DNA of 33,714 bases from positions 358,356 to 392,069 of the forward strand of contig ML976994.1 in assembly GCA_010015675.1 (NCBI GenBank), in the 5' to 3' direction. Made by a program: the position numbers and the translations under genes. The DNA comes from Byssothecium circinans. Its lineage: Eukaryota; Ascomycota; Dothideomycetes; Pleosporales; Massarinaceae. Positions 9,753-21,909 of this stretch are shown piece by piece. Numbering within the stretch: the first letter of the stretch is position 1; each line of letters starts with the position of its first letter. The notes beneath the pieces were generated by a model, which was not told where the DNA came from, searched no databases, and saw only the letters and a program-made list of their open reading frames with translations.

Positions 9753-10213
9753 TGTTATAATCTAGAAGTGGGGTCGCCACACTTATATAATAACTGGCTG
9801 CACGCCCTAACTAGACAGATAGTCACGAGAAGTAAGCAAGTCACGTGACCATCCTAGCGTCCTAGGAATCCCAGAAGTCCCATGAGGGACTAGGACGAGT
9901 GGGATAGATAGGACAAAGGGACGTAACTAGTATATAGATAAACTTAATCTCTATATTATAGAAGTTATGTTTAACCTTCTACTTAGGATTACAATCTATT
10001 TAGTATCTTATACTCTATGATTGCAAAGCTCACCTGAGTTCACCAAGTGTATGCCCTTCAGATAAACATTACCACGTACCATCAGAGTACCACCATGTGT
10101 CGCGAATTGATATCTCTTCTAGAGAACTAACTGAGCTCTAGAACCTTAAGCACCCTTGTCACCTAAAAGCTCTTTAAGCTATCCCTGGTAATAAGCCCCC
10201 CTAGACCTTAACA
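9753..10213 (+). repeat. Right LTR of the Gypsy element
   Basis: Gap-free 461-bp partner of 3467-3927, ending AACA and followed by the CTATT duplication. Confidence 0.95.
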
Positions 10214-10218
10214 CTATT
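10214..10218. repeat. Gypsy target-site duplication, right (CTATT)
   Basis: Identical to 3462-3466. Confidence 0.93.
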
Positions 10219-12581
10219 CTCTTCTAGGACTTAAGCGCCTATAGCGCTAAGAGGAGCTTAGGCTTTATATAGAGTCGTCTAGTACCTAGTAGATCTCTTA
10301 GCTTACTAAAGGTCCTCTCATAATTAGCTGCTAAGGCTAGGATTAAGTAGATGTTAAGGGTAAGCTTTATTAAAGTAAGATATTAATTCTCTTAGAGTAG
10401 CTAGTACTTAATAGGATTAATAGCTAATAAGTTATTAGGGCTAAGAGGAGGCTCCTTCTTCTATAGTTTAAACTTATTATTAAGCGTCTATTCCTTCTAT
10501 TTAATAGTAGCCTACATTAAACTATTAAGGAAGGCTACCTAGCTGCCTCCGGCGTTAACTTTATAGCGCTTAGTAGGCCGTTGATTGCCCTTATCACCCT
10601 GCACGTTAGTAGTCTTGATAGCTATTTAATCCTTGTATAATTTCTAGAGCGCTAGGAAGGCCTAATAGTTGCTTAGCAGCTAGTCCTACTATAGATAAAG
10701 GCCCTTCTCTACTTTATCCTAGTTATTAGGGACCCTTTAAGCGCTATCAAGATAGTGTTTATACATTAGATAGAGGATTATTACGGCGTAGTAGACTAGG
10801 GACGCATTAAGCTTATTATAGTACTCTAAGAGCTTCTTATATATAGCATTAACGTTAGTTATTAAGTAGTCCTTAGGCGCGTCTTTAGCTGTATAGTCTA
10901 CTTTAGTAAAGCGCTCCTTCATCTATTTAAGCTTATTAAGCAGGAACTTAAAGGTGATAATAACCTCCTAGATAGCTCTATAGTTACTAACTTTAGTCCT
11001 ACCTTATAGCTACCTTGTCGCCTCCTTAAAGGGCGCAAGCAGCTTAATGTGCTTAGTAATTATCACCTAGTCCTTTATAGTAAGACCTCCTTTAGCGATA
11101 AAGAGCCTTAGCTTAGGTCTTTTAGTCAACGGCTCTCTCTGCTATAAGGTAGTCTTAGCTCTATAGTCCTGCGCGCGAAAATTAATATACGCGTCGATAG
11201 GCCCTACTAGCTTAGCCGCGCACTTAAAGCAGGCGTGATAGGAGTTCTAGCAAGTCTTAACGGGCTTAATAAGCTCTTTTAGCCTAAAGCCCTACTTCTT
11301 AAGACGCTTTGCCTCCTTAATTTAAAAGCGCTTAAGGAGCTATCAGGATTATAGTGTATATATTAATAAAATAACGTTAAATAATACTCTAATAGGGCTG
11401 TATTTCTACTACTCCTCTATAAGCTTCTTCTCCTTATCTAAGTTCTCCTTATTATTCTTAAACGCCTCTTTATTCTTGCCCTATATAACTGTTTAAGTGG
11501 CTAGGTTAATAATGTGGCACGTATAGCGTAGCTAATAATAGGGCGCGTAGAAGTTATACTCCTCTAATAGCGCGTTAATTACTAAGTCATTATTTATAGC
11601 ATTATTAAGTATAAAGTAACCTAGTTACTTTTTACTAATTTTAAACGTTTTAAGCGTCGCTTAGACGACTAACGCAAGGTTCCTACCTAAGTGCTTGCTA
11701 TAGAGCTCTAGCAGGCTAATAAGGTAGTCTAATACGCCTCTACTTAAGCCTAGGTAGTGTATATATATCCTAGTAAATGCTTACTTACCTCTAGTTAACG
11801 TCTAATTATTAAAACTTATATATATAAGTAAACGTGATTACTTTAAGAAATTAATAATAGTAGGGATATAAGACTTATACTTATAGAGGATAGTATCTTA
11901 GAGACTATTATAACTCTACTAGAGGCTTACTTCTACTATAGGATTAGTAGCTTTAATTATTACTTAAAACTCTAGTTTCTTAATAACGCGTAATAACTAG
12001 TTATTAGTAATTACCTAGTCTTTAATGGCTTCTTTAAATCACACCTTAGAGAAGGCGCTAGCTAGCGCGTTAGTAACTTCCTAAGAGACCTAAACCCTAT
12101 TAGACTGCATAGCTACGAGGATTAATAACTACCCTAGTAGTAAATTTAATTTAATTTTACCTTCTTTACTAATACTATGGCCATGGACGTTCTACTATAG
12201 ATAGGTAGCTACTAAGCTTATTAATTAATAGACGTTAAACTTACTACTAGTTTTCTTATGTTAATAGTAGTACTTATAGAGCTAGAACTTCTTTTCTTGC
12301 TATTAATGCTAAACTAGCTAGCCGTATTAATATATCTAGCTTAGCCTGCTGCCTCAGCCGTGTTTATAAGCTCTCTTCTATAGATGAGGTACTCTCGTCC
12401 ATTCAAGGCCCTCCTACGTTGAATCGTCGTCGTTATCCACTGCTATATGGGCTTGGGCATCTGTATCGGTAGTTGATTCGTCGTCAGGTTCAGCGCGTAG
12501 AGAAGCGGGTTTTAGGCGCTATTTCTTATAGTTTGCGAGCTGGACTTAGTCTTTAAAGGCTTTCTTAAGGTTCTAGTTCAT
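10219..12581 (-). pseudogene. hAT transposase, heavily RIP-degraded
   Basis: A minus-strand relic with many stops in very AT-rich DNA. A likely start ATG is at 12581-12579, followed by a charged, aspartate-rich leader (AEPDDESTTDTDA near 12480). The middle contains a stop-free stretch at 10922-10737 whose LLEYYNKLNASLVYYAVIIL resembles the conserved region before the hAT C-terminal dimerisation domain. Near the end, NYERTFSKLRDLL (about 10310) matches the ERxFS core of that dimerisation domain, followed by ALKS and a stop where tryptophan is expected. The tail continues beyond the Gypsy insertion at 3461-3442. The catalytic core and zinc finger could not be followed by eye through the RIP damage. 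The element could not move by itself. Confidence 0.75.
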
Positions 12582-12769
12582 ATCTAGCGATTAAGGCGTG
12601 GGTAAGTAGTATAGTTAATATAAAATAGCGACAGTTAACGCGTTAATAAGCTTCTAAGTGCGTCTCTCGCTAGGGCTACCTATTAAGGACTAGCTTAACT
12701 GTTAATTAGCCAATAGAGTGACTCTACGCGACTACCTGGCACTTCTCCACCTAGCCTCTATCACGAACT

Positions 12770-12905
12770 CAATTTGAACTTAATCAGCTCAATCAACTCA
12801 ATCAACTTGAGCCTCTCTAATTGAGTTGAGTTGAGTTTGAGCGGCTCTCGAATTGAGTTGAGTTGAGTTGATAAACTCAATCAACTCAATCAAGTAATTG
12901 GGTTC
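12770..12905. repeat. hAT right subterminal repeats (TTGAGT / ACTCAA motifs)
   Basis: Many copies of TTGAGTTGAGTTG, AACTCAATC and CAACTCAATCAA in both orientations fill the stretch next to the right terminal repeat, mirroring the left end. They are probably transposase binding sites (inferred). Confidence 0.75.
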
Positions 12906-12927
12906 GAGTTGATTGTTGACAAGTCTA
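12906..12927 (-). repeat. hAT terminal inverted repeat, right
   Basis: The exact reverse complement of 3184-3205, ending TCTA directly before the target duplication. Confidence 0.93.
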
Positions 12928-12935
12928 CTCCAGAC
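12928..12935. repeat. hAT target-site duplication, right copy
   Basis: CTCCAGAC, identical to 3176-3183. Confidence 0.92.
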
Positions 12936-15900
12936 ACCCACCGAGCCACTCCTCTATCAGCTCTCGCTGTTGGACGAATCCGTGATCCTCGCTTCAATAG
13001 AGAAAGCAAGGCTTGCCGCCCTGATTTCCCCGTCGAGCCTCCTCACGGGAAACGTCAAAAAGATCATCGCCAAGCTCAGAGAGGCAGCCGATCATTGGGT
13101 CATCCGCCAGCCGTCATTGGAAGACCAGCTATGGGAGTGGATCTGGAAGTTCTTGACCAGCGGCGGAGCTAAAGGACTGATCGACGTTATGCAAGTTGAA
13201 AATATTCAAGGAGACCTGATGGGCTTCCTCGAGCAGGTCGTGGAGGCATTGAGCGGCGCCGCTCAGTCGACCGCCCAGCCCACTGACACTTTAAGCCCGC
13301 CTTCGACCCGATCAGAGGCACCCCACACCCCTAATCCAGAGGACTTGCTGAATTCGATAGCCTCTACTCACTTCGACAGTCGACGGGACGTCGCCACCTG
13401 CGGTCAGCAGATGCTTCGGAAGCACGTCAGTCAAGCGCTTGGGCAGCATATCGAGTCGGAACAGGTGAATGTCTCGACTAGTGCTGTACTGGACCGACTA
13501 GAGCGAGAATACCCTATGCAAACTTTTACTTCACGATTGAGGGACCACGTGAACGGATCCCGGGCGACAGTCATGTCTGCAGCCGCTGTTGGCGCAAAGC
13601 CCGCAACTCGAGAAGCGCAGATGCTGGGAAGAGACCAGGCCCAAGTAGATGGCGCTTTGGTGCTGAGCTTCCTTGACAAGAGTCCCGACTTTGATCTCGC
13701 AAAAGGCAGCCTTAACGCTCTTGACAACACTTCCACCGACGGAACTCATCGTCATCCTCATGTCAAGGTTCTTCAGCGCGTCTTCAGGCTTGCTCCAACA
13801 TTTTCAAACACGAAGGCTCTCCTGGACATGGGTCTTGACTCAGCGTAAGTTTGATTTTCCTGTGCTATCTCCTTCCGCCGAGCATCCGATGCTGATTGAC
13901 CACAACAGAGGATCTGTCAATGCTCTAGGTCACACAAGTTTCCTTCGCGCTGCGAAGAGCGCCGGCGTCGATTCCAAGAGTGCTTCAGCAATATTTCGCA
14001 AAGCCTCTCACGTTCACACGGCCGCTGGCCTGCTGGCTGGTCAGCTTCACGGCCTGTCGAATGCCCTTCTTCCTGCAGCCATTTCAGCTCCATTACCACC
14101 CGAGAAGCTCAAGAGACTTGCCAACGAAGTTCCAAGCCTAGCGTCGCTCTTCCGGCTCCCCAACATGACCACACCTGCTGATTCAAAAACGATTCTAAGC
14201 CCAGCAGCTTATCTAGTCGATTTGTACCAGTTTCTGGATTCAAGAACCGTGGTGGATCCAACGCGGCCTAGCGCCAAAGCGCTCGAAGTCCTCTTCTCTA
14301 GGAGACCTGACCTGGGCGACCTGGACCTGAACAGTGGAAACACCAACACCACGCTGCCATACATTGATCTCGTCTGTGAGCTGCTGGAAGACATTGTTGC
14401 CCCGAATGGACTGTCGTCGGCCACCTATTCAGGAGCACTAGCCAAAGGAGCTGTCCCAGCAGCACTGCTAACTGTGCTTGCGGATGAGCTCCATCTACCT
14501 TTCACCAAGAAGGCACGTGTACTCGGGCCAGATAGAAACAACTGCTTCACAGTCAGAGACATAGACGCCGTGGTCAAGCTAAAGAAAACCTCCAGCGGCG
14601 CTCAGGTCTGGAACGTTTTCATCTTGCGTCAGACCTACCTTGATTCCGAATCCCTTGCAGCCAGCCCAGCATACGTCAATGCCGTGGCCTACAACCGCCT
14701 TGCGACAAGCGTGTACCTGCCAAGCTTACCATTCAATCTGAATCTCCAAGAAGGTCGGGCATATTTGCGGCAGCTTGGTGTGCCTCGCGTCAATCTCCTC
14801 ACGACGTTCCTATCTTCAGGCGGCCCCACAGACTTTGCAGCCGCGCTTGAGAGACTCGGTCTAAACAGTAAAGATGGCGATCTCATCACCAAAGCCGATG
14901 TAAGCGGACAGGACAAATATTGGAACACTCGCACAAGCGATCCTGTAGCAAATCTCACCGTGGTCCAAAGGTTTCTGGACTCTGCTCAGATACAGTACAC
15001 GGACCTGCAGAATCTTATTGCTTCGGTAGCATGGCTGAACCCTCCAGCCCCGTCGCCGAATCCATCGGACCCATTGATGCCTACCGGCAGGATCTACATC
15101 AAGCACAAGGACTCGACAGGCTCTCTTCTTGACAAGGACCTCATACAGTTGGACGTCGTGGCTCTGGACCGAATTCATCGTTTCCTACGACTATGGAGGG
15201 CATTGACAGCAGTCGATCTATCGTGGTCTATGGCCAACTTGGATCGAGCCATCGCTTCGACCAAGATAGGAGATTCTGATCTAACCCCCGTTGCCATTTC
15301 GAGGATAACATCAATCTCTTCGATTGCCGAGGCCCTTTCATCAGAGATGCCGACTACTGTGAACGACATTCTCAACATGTTTGATGATCTGCCCGTAGTA
15401 TCTTCGGATTCAGCCATGACCACGTACACCACGGTGTTTTTAAATGAGCCTGCGAACGGGCCTGTTGAACCGTCGTTTCAGCTTGGTAGCATCGCAAAGA
15501 CGAGGCTACCAGGAAATACTCCATCCATGATGCTCGAACGGCAAATTACCTATCTAGCCAGATGCCTTCGGATATCTGTCGACGATGTCCGCACTTTGAT
15601 CAACAGGCTCGCCGACGTCAACTTTACCTATTCTAATGTCTCAGCTGTCTATGCTAAGGCGTCTCTTGCCCGCCGTCTGGGCCTGGGAATCCAAGATCTA
15701 CTAACCTTGCAAGATTTCAGCGGCTTCGATCCTCTAGAGCAAGTAGAGAACTTGCCAAAATTCATTGATAACGTCGCATTTGCACGGAGTGCCGGGTACA
15801 CCACCGCCGACCTGCTTTACATTCTTCAGCACACCCCCTCAACTGCAGTGCTGCTGGATCTTGGGGAGGGGACGGCGACATCAATCCTGGCAAGCATCCA

Positions 15901-18900
15901 GGCAAAGTATGCGGTCACAGTTCTCAAGTACATCTCTCCCTTCGACGAGGATATGTCATCTGCCGAGAGTCAAGTCAAAGCATTAGATCTGTTAGCTCAG
16001 ATCCCCGGAATCACACGCGACACTCTTGCGCAATTCGCGCTCCTGATGAACGGCAATCTTAGTCAATCGGATGGCCAAACTCTGATTCGATCCAGCCTAG
16101 GAAAGACGCTTGGAGATACGTCGGATATCGAGGCTGCTGCTGCTGCGCTGTCGACGAGCCCAACTGATGAGACTGCGAAGAAGAAGCTTGTCAAAATCAT
16201 TGATGACGATCTGAGTTCCTACTTCAGTCTTGTGCAGAGGAGTCTCGACTTGGTAGAGGTTCTTAGTGGCTCCCTCCCAATAGCTTCAGATATTGCGACG
16301 CTGCTTGTGGAGCAAGTAGCCGCCCTTCAGCCTCTCCTGGATGCATCACTTGCCGACGGTCCAATTGACCAGGCTCATTTCGCTGCCCAATACATCGCCG
16401 TAAGAAAATTGGGTAGGATGTTAATGGTCATGTCACGATTCAACCTGAAAGTTCAGGATCTGAAGTGGCTTCTAGCTCAGGCAGCTCCCTTGGGATGGCC
16501 ACAACTTGACAACCCCCCGTTTGACGGCGTCGGGTCGATCTCTCTTGCCGACTGGATTGAATTTTCTACGGTTCTTGATGCAATTGCAAAGTCGAAATAC
16601 CCTGCCGTGAAGAACCAGCAAGATCTTTCCAATCCGTTCACTCTCAAGGGAATGTTTGATCTCAGCATATCGGCATCTTCGACATTGACCGACGTTCAGG
16701 GCTACTTTGCGAATCTCACTAGCATTCCACTAGCGGATGTACAGGCATTGTGCACGCAGTTTGACTTCGTGTTGTCCAGTTTCACCCGTTTCTCTAATGT
16801 CGTAAAGCTTTCCGAAGCTGAGCAGATGCTTCGCAAGGCCAACATGGGCACGGACGACCTTTTCAAAACCATCACAACGGACAACTTTGACACAGAGGTC
16901 GTCCTCAAGCTTCGTGAAGCTTTGAAGAATCTATACCACGCATCTGACTGGCTGGGAGCTCTCAAGGCCATCCAAGACCCTTTAAGGATTGAGAAGCGAG
17001 ATGCGCTCCTGGCTTTTGTGATTGCAGACAATAAACCAAGCATCTCGTCTGCGATTGAGTTATCAGAACGCCTGCTGCTTGACGTGCAGATGGGATCGGA
17101 GACTCTCACATCTCGCATCATCCAGGCACATCAATCCGTGCAACTCTTCACCCAGCGACTTCTGATGGGCCTTGAACCGTCACGGGTGGACGCCGGAGAC
17201 ACTGGTTGGGAGCACTGGTTAGAGATGTCACAATATCGGCTCTGGGAGGCAAATAAAAAGGTTTTTATTTGGACGGAGCTATTTCTTGATCCCGATGTTC
17301 GCGATGACAAGTCGGAGCTTTTCAAAGAATTCGAATCCTCGCTGCAGCAAGGGGCACTGAACGATGACAACATCGAACGGGCCACAGCCACGTACCTTGT
17401 CGGGTTGGACCACATTGCAAATCTTGACGTGCTGACCTCATTCTACGACGAGAGCAGAAGCACGCAGCACGTCTTTGCAAGGACGAAGGGAGGAAACCCT
17501 GCTGACTTGTATTACCGGACGGTTCAGTTTGATGCGATCTGGTCGCCATGGCAGAAGGTGGATGGTGTCACGTTCACCGGAAACCACCTATGTGCCTTTT
17601 TCAGAAACAATAGGCTCACAATGGCATGGCCGCTCTTCACGACCGAGCAAGATCCGCAGCAAGCCAACACGCCTCCGCCCGTACCGACGTACGACAGCAT
17701 CAACGGATCAGATGCCGAGGCGGTGGCCAGCGACCCTCCCAATCAGCGTCTAAGGATTCAGTTCGCCATCAGTGAGCGCAATCCGTCCACCATGAAGTGG
17801 TCCGAGAAGCGCGTCTCCGACGGCGCTGTTTATTTGCCTCCTCGGGGCTATCTTCCAGCAAATGTCTTTCCGGATGACCTGCAAGACCAGTTGACAGCCT
17901 GGTACTGTAATATTGGGGAAGGTCCAGGCGACATGCTCATTTTGTCGCAGACAGCTGTGAGCGAGAGGACTCAGAACAGTAGGGCTCAGAACAATAGTAC
18001 CATTTTCGCCGTCTTCAATATTACTGGCTGCAAGGCTTTGCCTGAGCCGTTCAGCGGCAATCCTTCCGATAAAAAAGCTACTCTCCTTCCAATTCGTATA
18101 TATCCGGCCGTCCAGAACTCGGAGCTCCTGGCTGAAAGATACAACAAGCGTCGGACGCTGACCAACAACTCCGCTTCGGCGTTGGCCATCAATCAATTCA
18201 TTGACGGGTCGCAATTCGCCAAGATATTCTCCAAAACGAAAGGAAGATTTGCGGTCACCCAACCGCTGACTCTTACGAGTATCGACAAGACGATCATCGC
18301 GCTTCAGCTGTATGCTCTCTCACAACGGCAGTCTGTTGCCCTTTCCTACACGTCAAGTGCAATGCTAGCTGTACCATTCGGCGAATTTTTGCCCTACTTC
18401 TACACGGACAGCTCCACAAGAAACTATCTGGTCTCGCCCGGATACAAATCGCACAACAAGGACGATTCGAACATCAGAACGGCAGTTGATATCTACCAGT
18501 TCTTCAATCGCGCCTTAGATCTTGCCAAAAGATACGCTGACGCCTTCATTAAGGGAAAGTTTGCGACCTTGAAAGCACTGCGGAACACTGTGAATGCAGA
18601 TTCTGAATATCTCTCTTTGAAGCAAGAGTGGTTGGCCGTCTACTATGACGCCGAAACTAAGACGCGAAGCCCTCAGGTCGCGACTGTTGCCAACTTTTTC
18701 CATCCTCTCATCTGCTCGATCCGCTCAACACTCTTTCAAGACGGCGTCAAAGGAATGATGTCTAGGAAAACGCAGCTGACTCTGGGAAAGTTCGACTTCA
18801 AGTCATCGTACACGCCAACATCCGTGGTGCAAGGCAAACTACCTCGCGATGAGCTAGACTTTAGTCCGAGCGGACCATACTCAAACTACAACTGGGAGTT

Positions 18901-21754
18901 GTTCTTCCACCTTCCATATTGGATTGCCAATCGTCTTGCCAATGATCAACAGTTCCAGGCCGCTCGGGATTGGTACCACTACATCTTCAACCCTCAGGGA
19001 GATGATATGGAAGACCCAGACTCGGGTCCGGGCCGAGCAACGGCACCCCAAAAGAAATACTGGATCACCAAACCGTTCTACCAAACCTCTGTCAATGAGT
19101 ATACCGAGCAACTTTTGCAAGAGATGCTTACTGGTGTTTCCGAGCATCCCGATGGTATGGAACTTGAAGACAGACTACAGTTGTGGGTCCAGACATGGCG
19201 TTCGCATCCCTTCAGCCCATTTGCCGTCGCAAAGGCCCGCCCTGTCACCTTCCAGATAGCCGTCGTGCTCAAGTACATTAAACTTCACCTTGATTGGGGA
19301 GACAATCTTTTCCGGCAGCTGACAAGAGAGACTATCACACAGGCCACGCAGCTCTACATGACGGCGGCAAAAATTCTCGGGCCGCGACCTCAGCAGGTGC
19401 CCAAGATAACAGAGACTCCACCAAGAACCTACAACGAGCTGGGCCTCATTGTTGACGAGCTTGGAAACGCCCTACTTGATCTCGAGAACCTGATTCCAGA
19501 CCTTACCGTGCTGCCTCATCATGGCAACGAGCTCCCTGCTGCTCCTCTACAGCTGCTCTATTTCGATATTCCCACCAACGAAGCAATGCTCGAGTATTGG
19601 GATCTAGTTGAGGATCGCCTCTTCAAAATCCGCCACAGTCAGGACATCAACGGGACTTTCATCTCGCTGGCCCTGACAGCACCACCTATCGATCCCGCGG
19701 CCATCATCAAGGCCCTCGCATCAGGAGCAACGCTTGGCAATATTCTTCAAGGCTTCTCGTCCCCACTACCGCACTACCGGTTCGCCGTCATGGTCGACCG
19801 CGCTGTTGCCTTGACCAATGACGTTATCCGGCTAGGTAACTCCCTCCTCAGCATGCTGCAATCTCGAGACTCGGAAGGCCTCGCGCGCCTCCGAGGCGAT
19901 CTCGAGCTTCAAGTCCTTGGCCAAGTGCGCGTGGTCAAAGACACCGCCATAACCGAAACTAAGAACAACATCGCAGCGATCGATGCAGCCAAATCTACCG
20001 CGAAGTTGCGGTCAGATCACTACAACACCTTGATGAAGACATTCATGGATATCTTGGAATTATCAGCGATGACTACCAACGGCAACGCTGCGGCCATGGA
20101 AAGCCAAATTCAAGGCGCCTATAAGACCGCCACTACTTGGAATTACGTGCCAACTCTCTCCATTGGCGTCAGTGGCTGGGGTGGCAGCCCTTCTATCAGC
20201 GCTTCGTGGGGAGGATCAAACATGGCCGCGGCTGAAGGTTCCTCTGCAGCAGTAATGCAGAGCCAGAAGTCCGCCACCATGGCTACCGCAGCATGGCTGC
20301 AGCTTATGAGCACTTACTCGCGACGGTTTGACGACTGGGTCTTTCAAAAATCTCTGGCAGACAGCGATGGCCTACAGCTCGACGCACAGAGAGTGGCAGC
20401 GGTGACGCATCAGACAATGCTCGAGGCCGACCTAGCTGCGCACGACAAGAGCGTCGATGCTGCCACGACGGCCAACGCTTATATGCGAAACAAATACACC
20501 AATCAGGAACTGTATGCATGGAACGTGCAACGGATCACCGAGATATTCTTCCAAACTTACAGTCTCGCCTTCAACCTTGCCAAGAAGGCCGAACGCTGCT
20601 TCGGCCATGAACTCGCAGACTACTCGAGCCAAGCGTCCTTCATCAATTACGGGTACTGGGATAGCCTTCACTCAGGGCTCACTTCTGGCGAGCACCTCAT
20701 GTTCGACATTCGCCGCCTTGAGGCGGCCTACATGGACCGAAACGTTCGCGAGCTCGAGCTGACCAAGAACATTTCTCTCGCGCAGCTCGACGCGCAGGCC
20801 CTGCTGTCCTTCCGCACCACTGGCTCTGCAATGTTTGCCGTCCCTGAGGCGCTGTACGACCTCGACTGCCCGGGCCACTACTTGCGCCGCATCAAGACTC
20901 TGTCGCTCTCAGTCAACTGCAACGTTGGGCCATTGACCTCGGTGGCTGCACGCCTGACGTTGGCCTCCAACCGGTACCGCGCGACGACAGCGCTGCCGTC
21001 CACGCAGGGGACAACGGCCCTGCAGCGGTACAGGGAGCAGGCCGGCGGCGCAGACCCTCGGTTCGTGTACAACGTTGGCGTGAGCACGACGTCGGTGGTG
21101 ACATCAACGGGGACGCTGGACAGCGGCATGCTCTCGTTGTCACTGCGCGACGATCGCTATCTCCCCTTTGAAGGCTGCGGTGCGGTGGGCGTGTTTGTCC
21201 TCGAGCTGCCGAAGCTCCAACAGTTCGACTACTCGTCAATTAGCGATGTCATCTTGCACGTGAGCTACACGGCGCGCGACGGAGGCAGTCGGCTGCGCCA
21301 GGCCGTGGAGACGGCGCAGCTTGGCCTCCTGGCCGAGGTACAGGACACCATAGGAAAGCAGGGCCTGAGAATCGGATACAGGATGCGGCAGCAGATGAGG
21401 GGAGAGTGGCACACGCTGAAGGTGGACGGGAAGACGTCGCTGACGTTTGGAGACGTGCATCTGCCTTACTTTGCGACTTCGAAAGGGCACGCGGCAAGCA
21501 TAAAGGGAGTGACGTTCTTTGTGAAGGGCGACTTTTCGCAAGAGCAAGGCAGCTCTGGGGTGGTTCTGCTGGTGGATGGGGCGGAAGTGACTGTGGTTGA
21601 TCCGGGAGACGGCACCGGGCTGCTGAGGGGGTCGGCGGAGGATGGCGCGATAAAGTTGAATCAGGCGTTTGACTTTGCGTTCCAGGATCCGACGGCGCTG
21701 GCGACAGCAGAGGAGATTCTTGTCTTGCTGTGGTATACTGTGAAGGCGCTATGA
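12936..21754 (+). CDS. TcA-like toxin-complex protein, main body (two exons, separated from its N-terminus by the hAT element)
   Basis: TcA builds the receptor-binding, pore-forming part of toxin complexes. Coding sequence resumes after the hAT duplication in the phase left at 3183, runs to 13844, skips a 64-bp intron and then stays open from 13909 to the TGA at 21752-21754 (about 2614 codons). The coding parts before and after the transposon add up to a whole number of codons, 3280 residues, somewhat longer than usual bacterial TcA. In order: a helical VRP1-type region (to about 17200); the block YRLWEANKKVF (about 17236) and RDDKSELFKEFESSLQ opening the neuraminidase-like beta region (to about 18300); further shell domains; a helical pore region with a glycine/serine-rich hydrophobic tip (SIGVSGWGGSPSIS, about 20160); long helices with STYSRRFDDW and ELYAWNVQRI (20310-20604); and a C-terminal TcB-binding beta domain (GPLTSVAARLTL, YLPFEGCGAVG). 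No frameshift or stop is seen. Confidence 0.88.
13845..13908 (+). other. Spliceosomal intron in the TcA-like gene
   Basis: The donor GTAAGT is at 13845-13850, a CTGAT branch-like motif (GCTGATTGAC) at 13891, and the acceptor AG at 13907-13908; 64 bp, normal for fungi. Unspliced, the frame meets TAA at 13846. Splicing links the two reading frames exactly, whereas the neighbouring AG at 13909-13910 would shift the frame. Confidence 0.85.
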
Positions 21755-21887
21755 GGTTTTTCTCCCAATACCATATCGAGCGAATCCGTTCCGCTCTTGA
21801 CAGTCTCTCAACACTTCGAAGAGCAGAGCCTGTCCTCGGAACAGGCGGACTTTGACGAGTCGCGGAGCTACAGCTAGCAACGCTGCG

Positions 21888-21893
21888 AATAAA
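21888..21893 (+). terminator. Polyadenylation signal candidate of the TcA-like gene
   Basis: AATAAA lies 134 bp after the stop codon. A plausible 3' end signal by position only. Confidence 0.45.
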
Positions 21894-21909
21894 TTGGATG
21901 GGCTTATCT

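Larger units (their letters stand above)
3467..10213 (+). mobile_element. Chromodomain Ty3/Gypsy LTR retrotransposon, RIP-degraded
   Basis: A 6747-bp element with 461-bp LTRs, CTATT duplications, a gag with a CCHC knuckle, pol in the order protease, reverse transcriptase, RNase H, integrase, chromodomain, and a polypurine tract before the right LTR. That order and the C-terminal chromodomain place it in the chromovirus branch of Ty3/Gypsy. Gag and pol carry many in-frame stops of RIP type, so the copy is dead. It sits inside the hAT element and therefore arrived later. Confidence 0.95.
3184..12927 (-). mobile_element. hAT DNA transposon (RIP-degraded) inserted in the TcA gene, carrying a nested Gypsy element
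   Basis: The ends are 22-bp perfect inverted repeats (3184-3205 and 12906-12927, starting TAGACTTGTC), flanked by identical 8-bp target duplications. Taking out the Gypsy insert and its 5-bp duplication leaves about 3.0 kb, normal for a hAT element. A decayed transposase lies on the minus strand (12581 to 10219, with its tail at 3461-3442). Both subterminal regions are packed with TTGAGT/ACTCAA motifs. The insertion falls in codon 363 of the TcA gene. Fungal relatives include the Restless type, by family knowledge only. Confidence 0.92.

Noticed and set aside
13673..13908. Open frame upstream of the second TcA exon, suggesting an independent start at 13673
   Set aside because: It overlaps exon sequence in another frame and crosses the intron. 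The family-like coding frame up to 13844 is the other one, so the opening is accidental.
17475..17753. Secondary ORFs inside the TcA exon on both strands
   Set aside because: They are shadows of a long, high-GC coding frame with no independent features.
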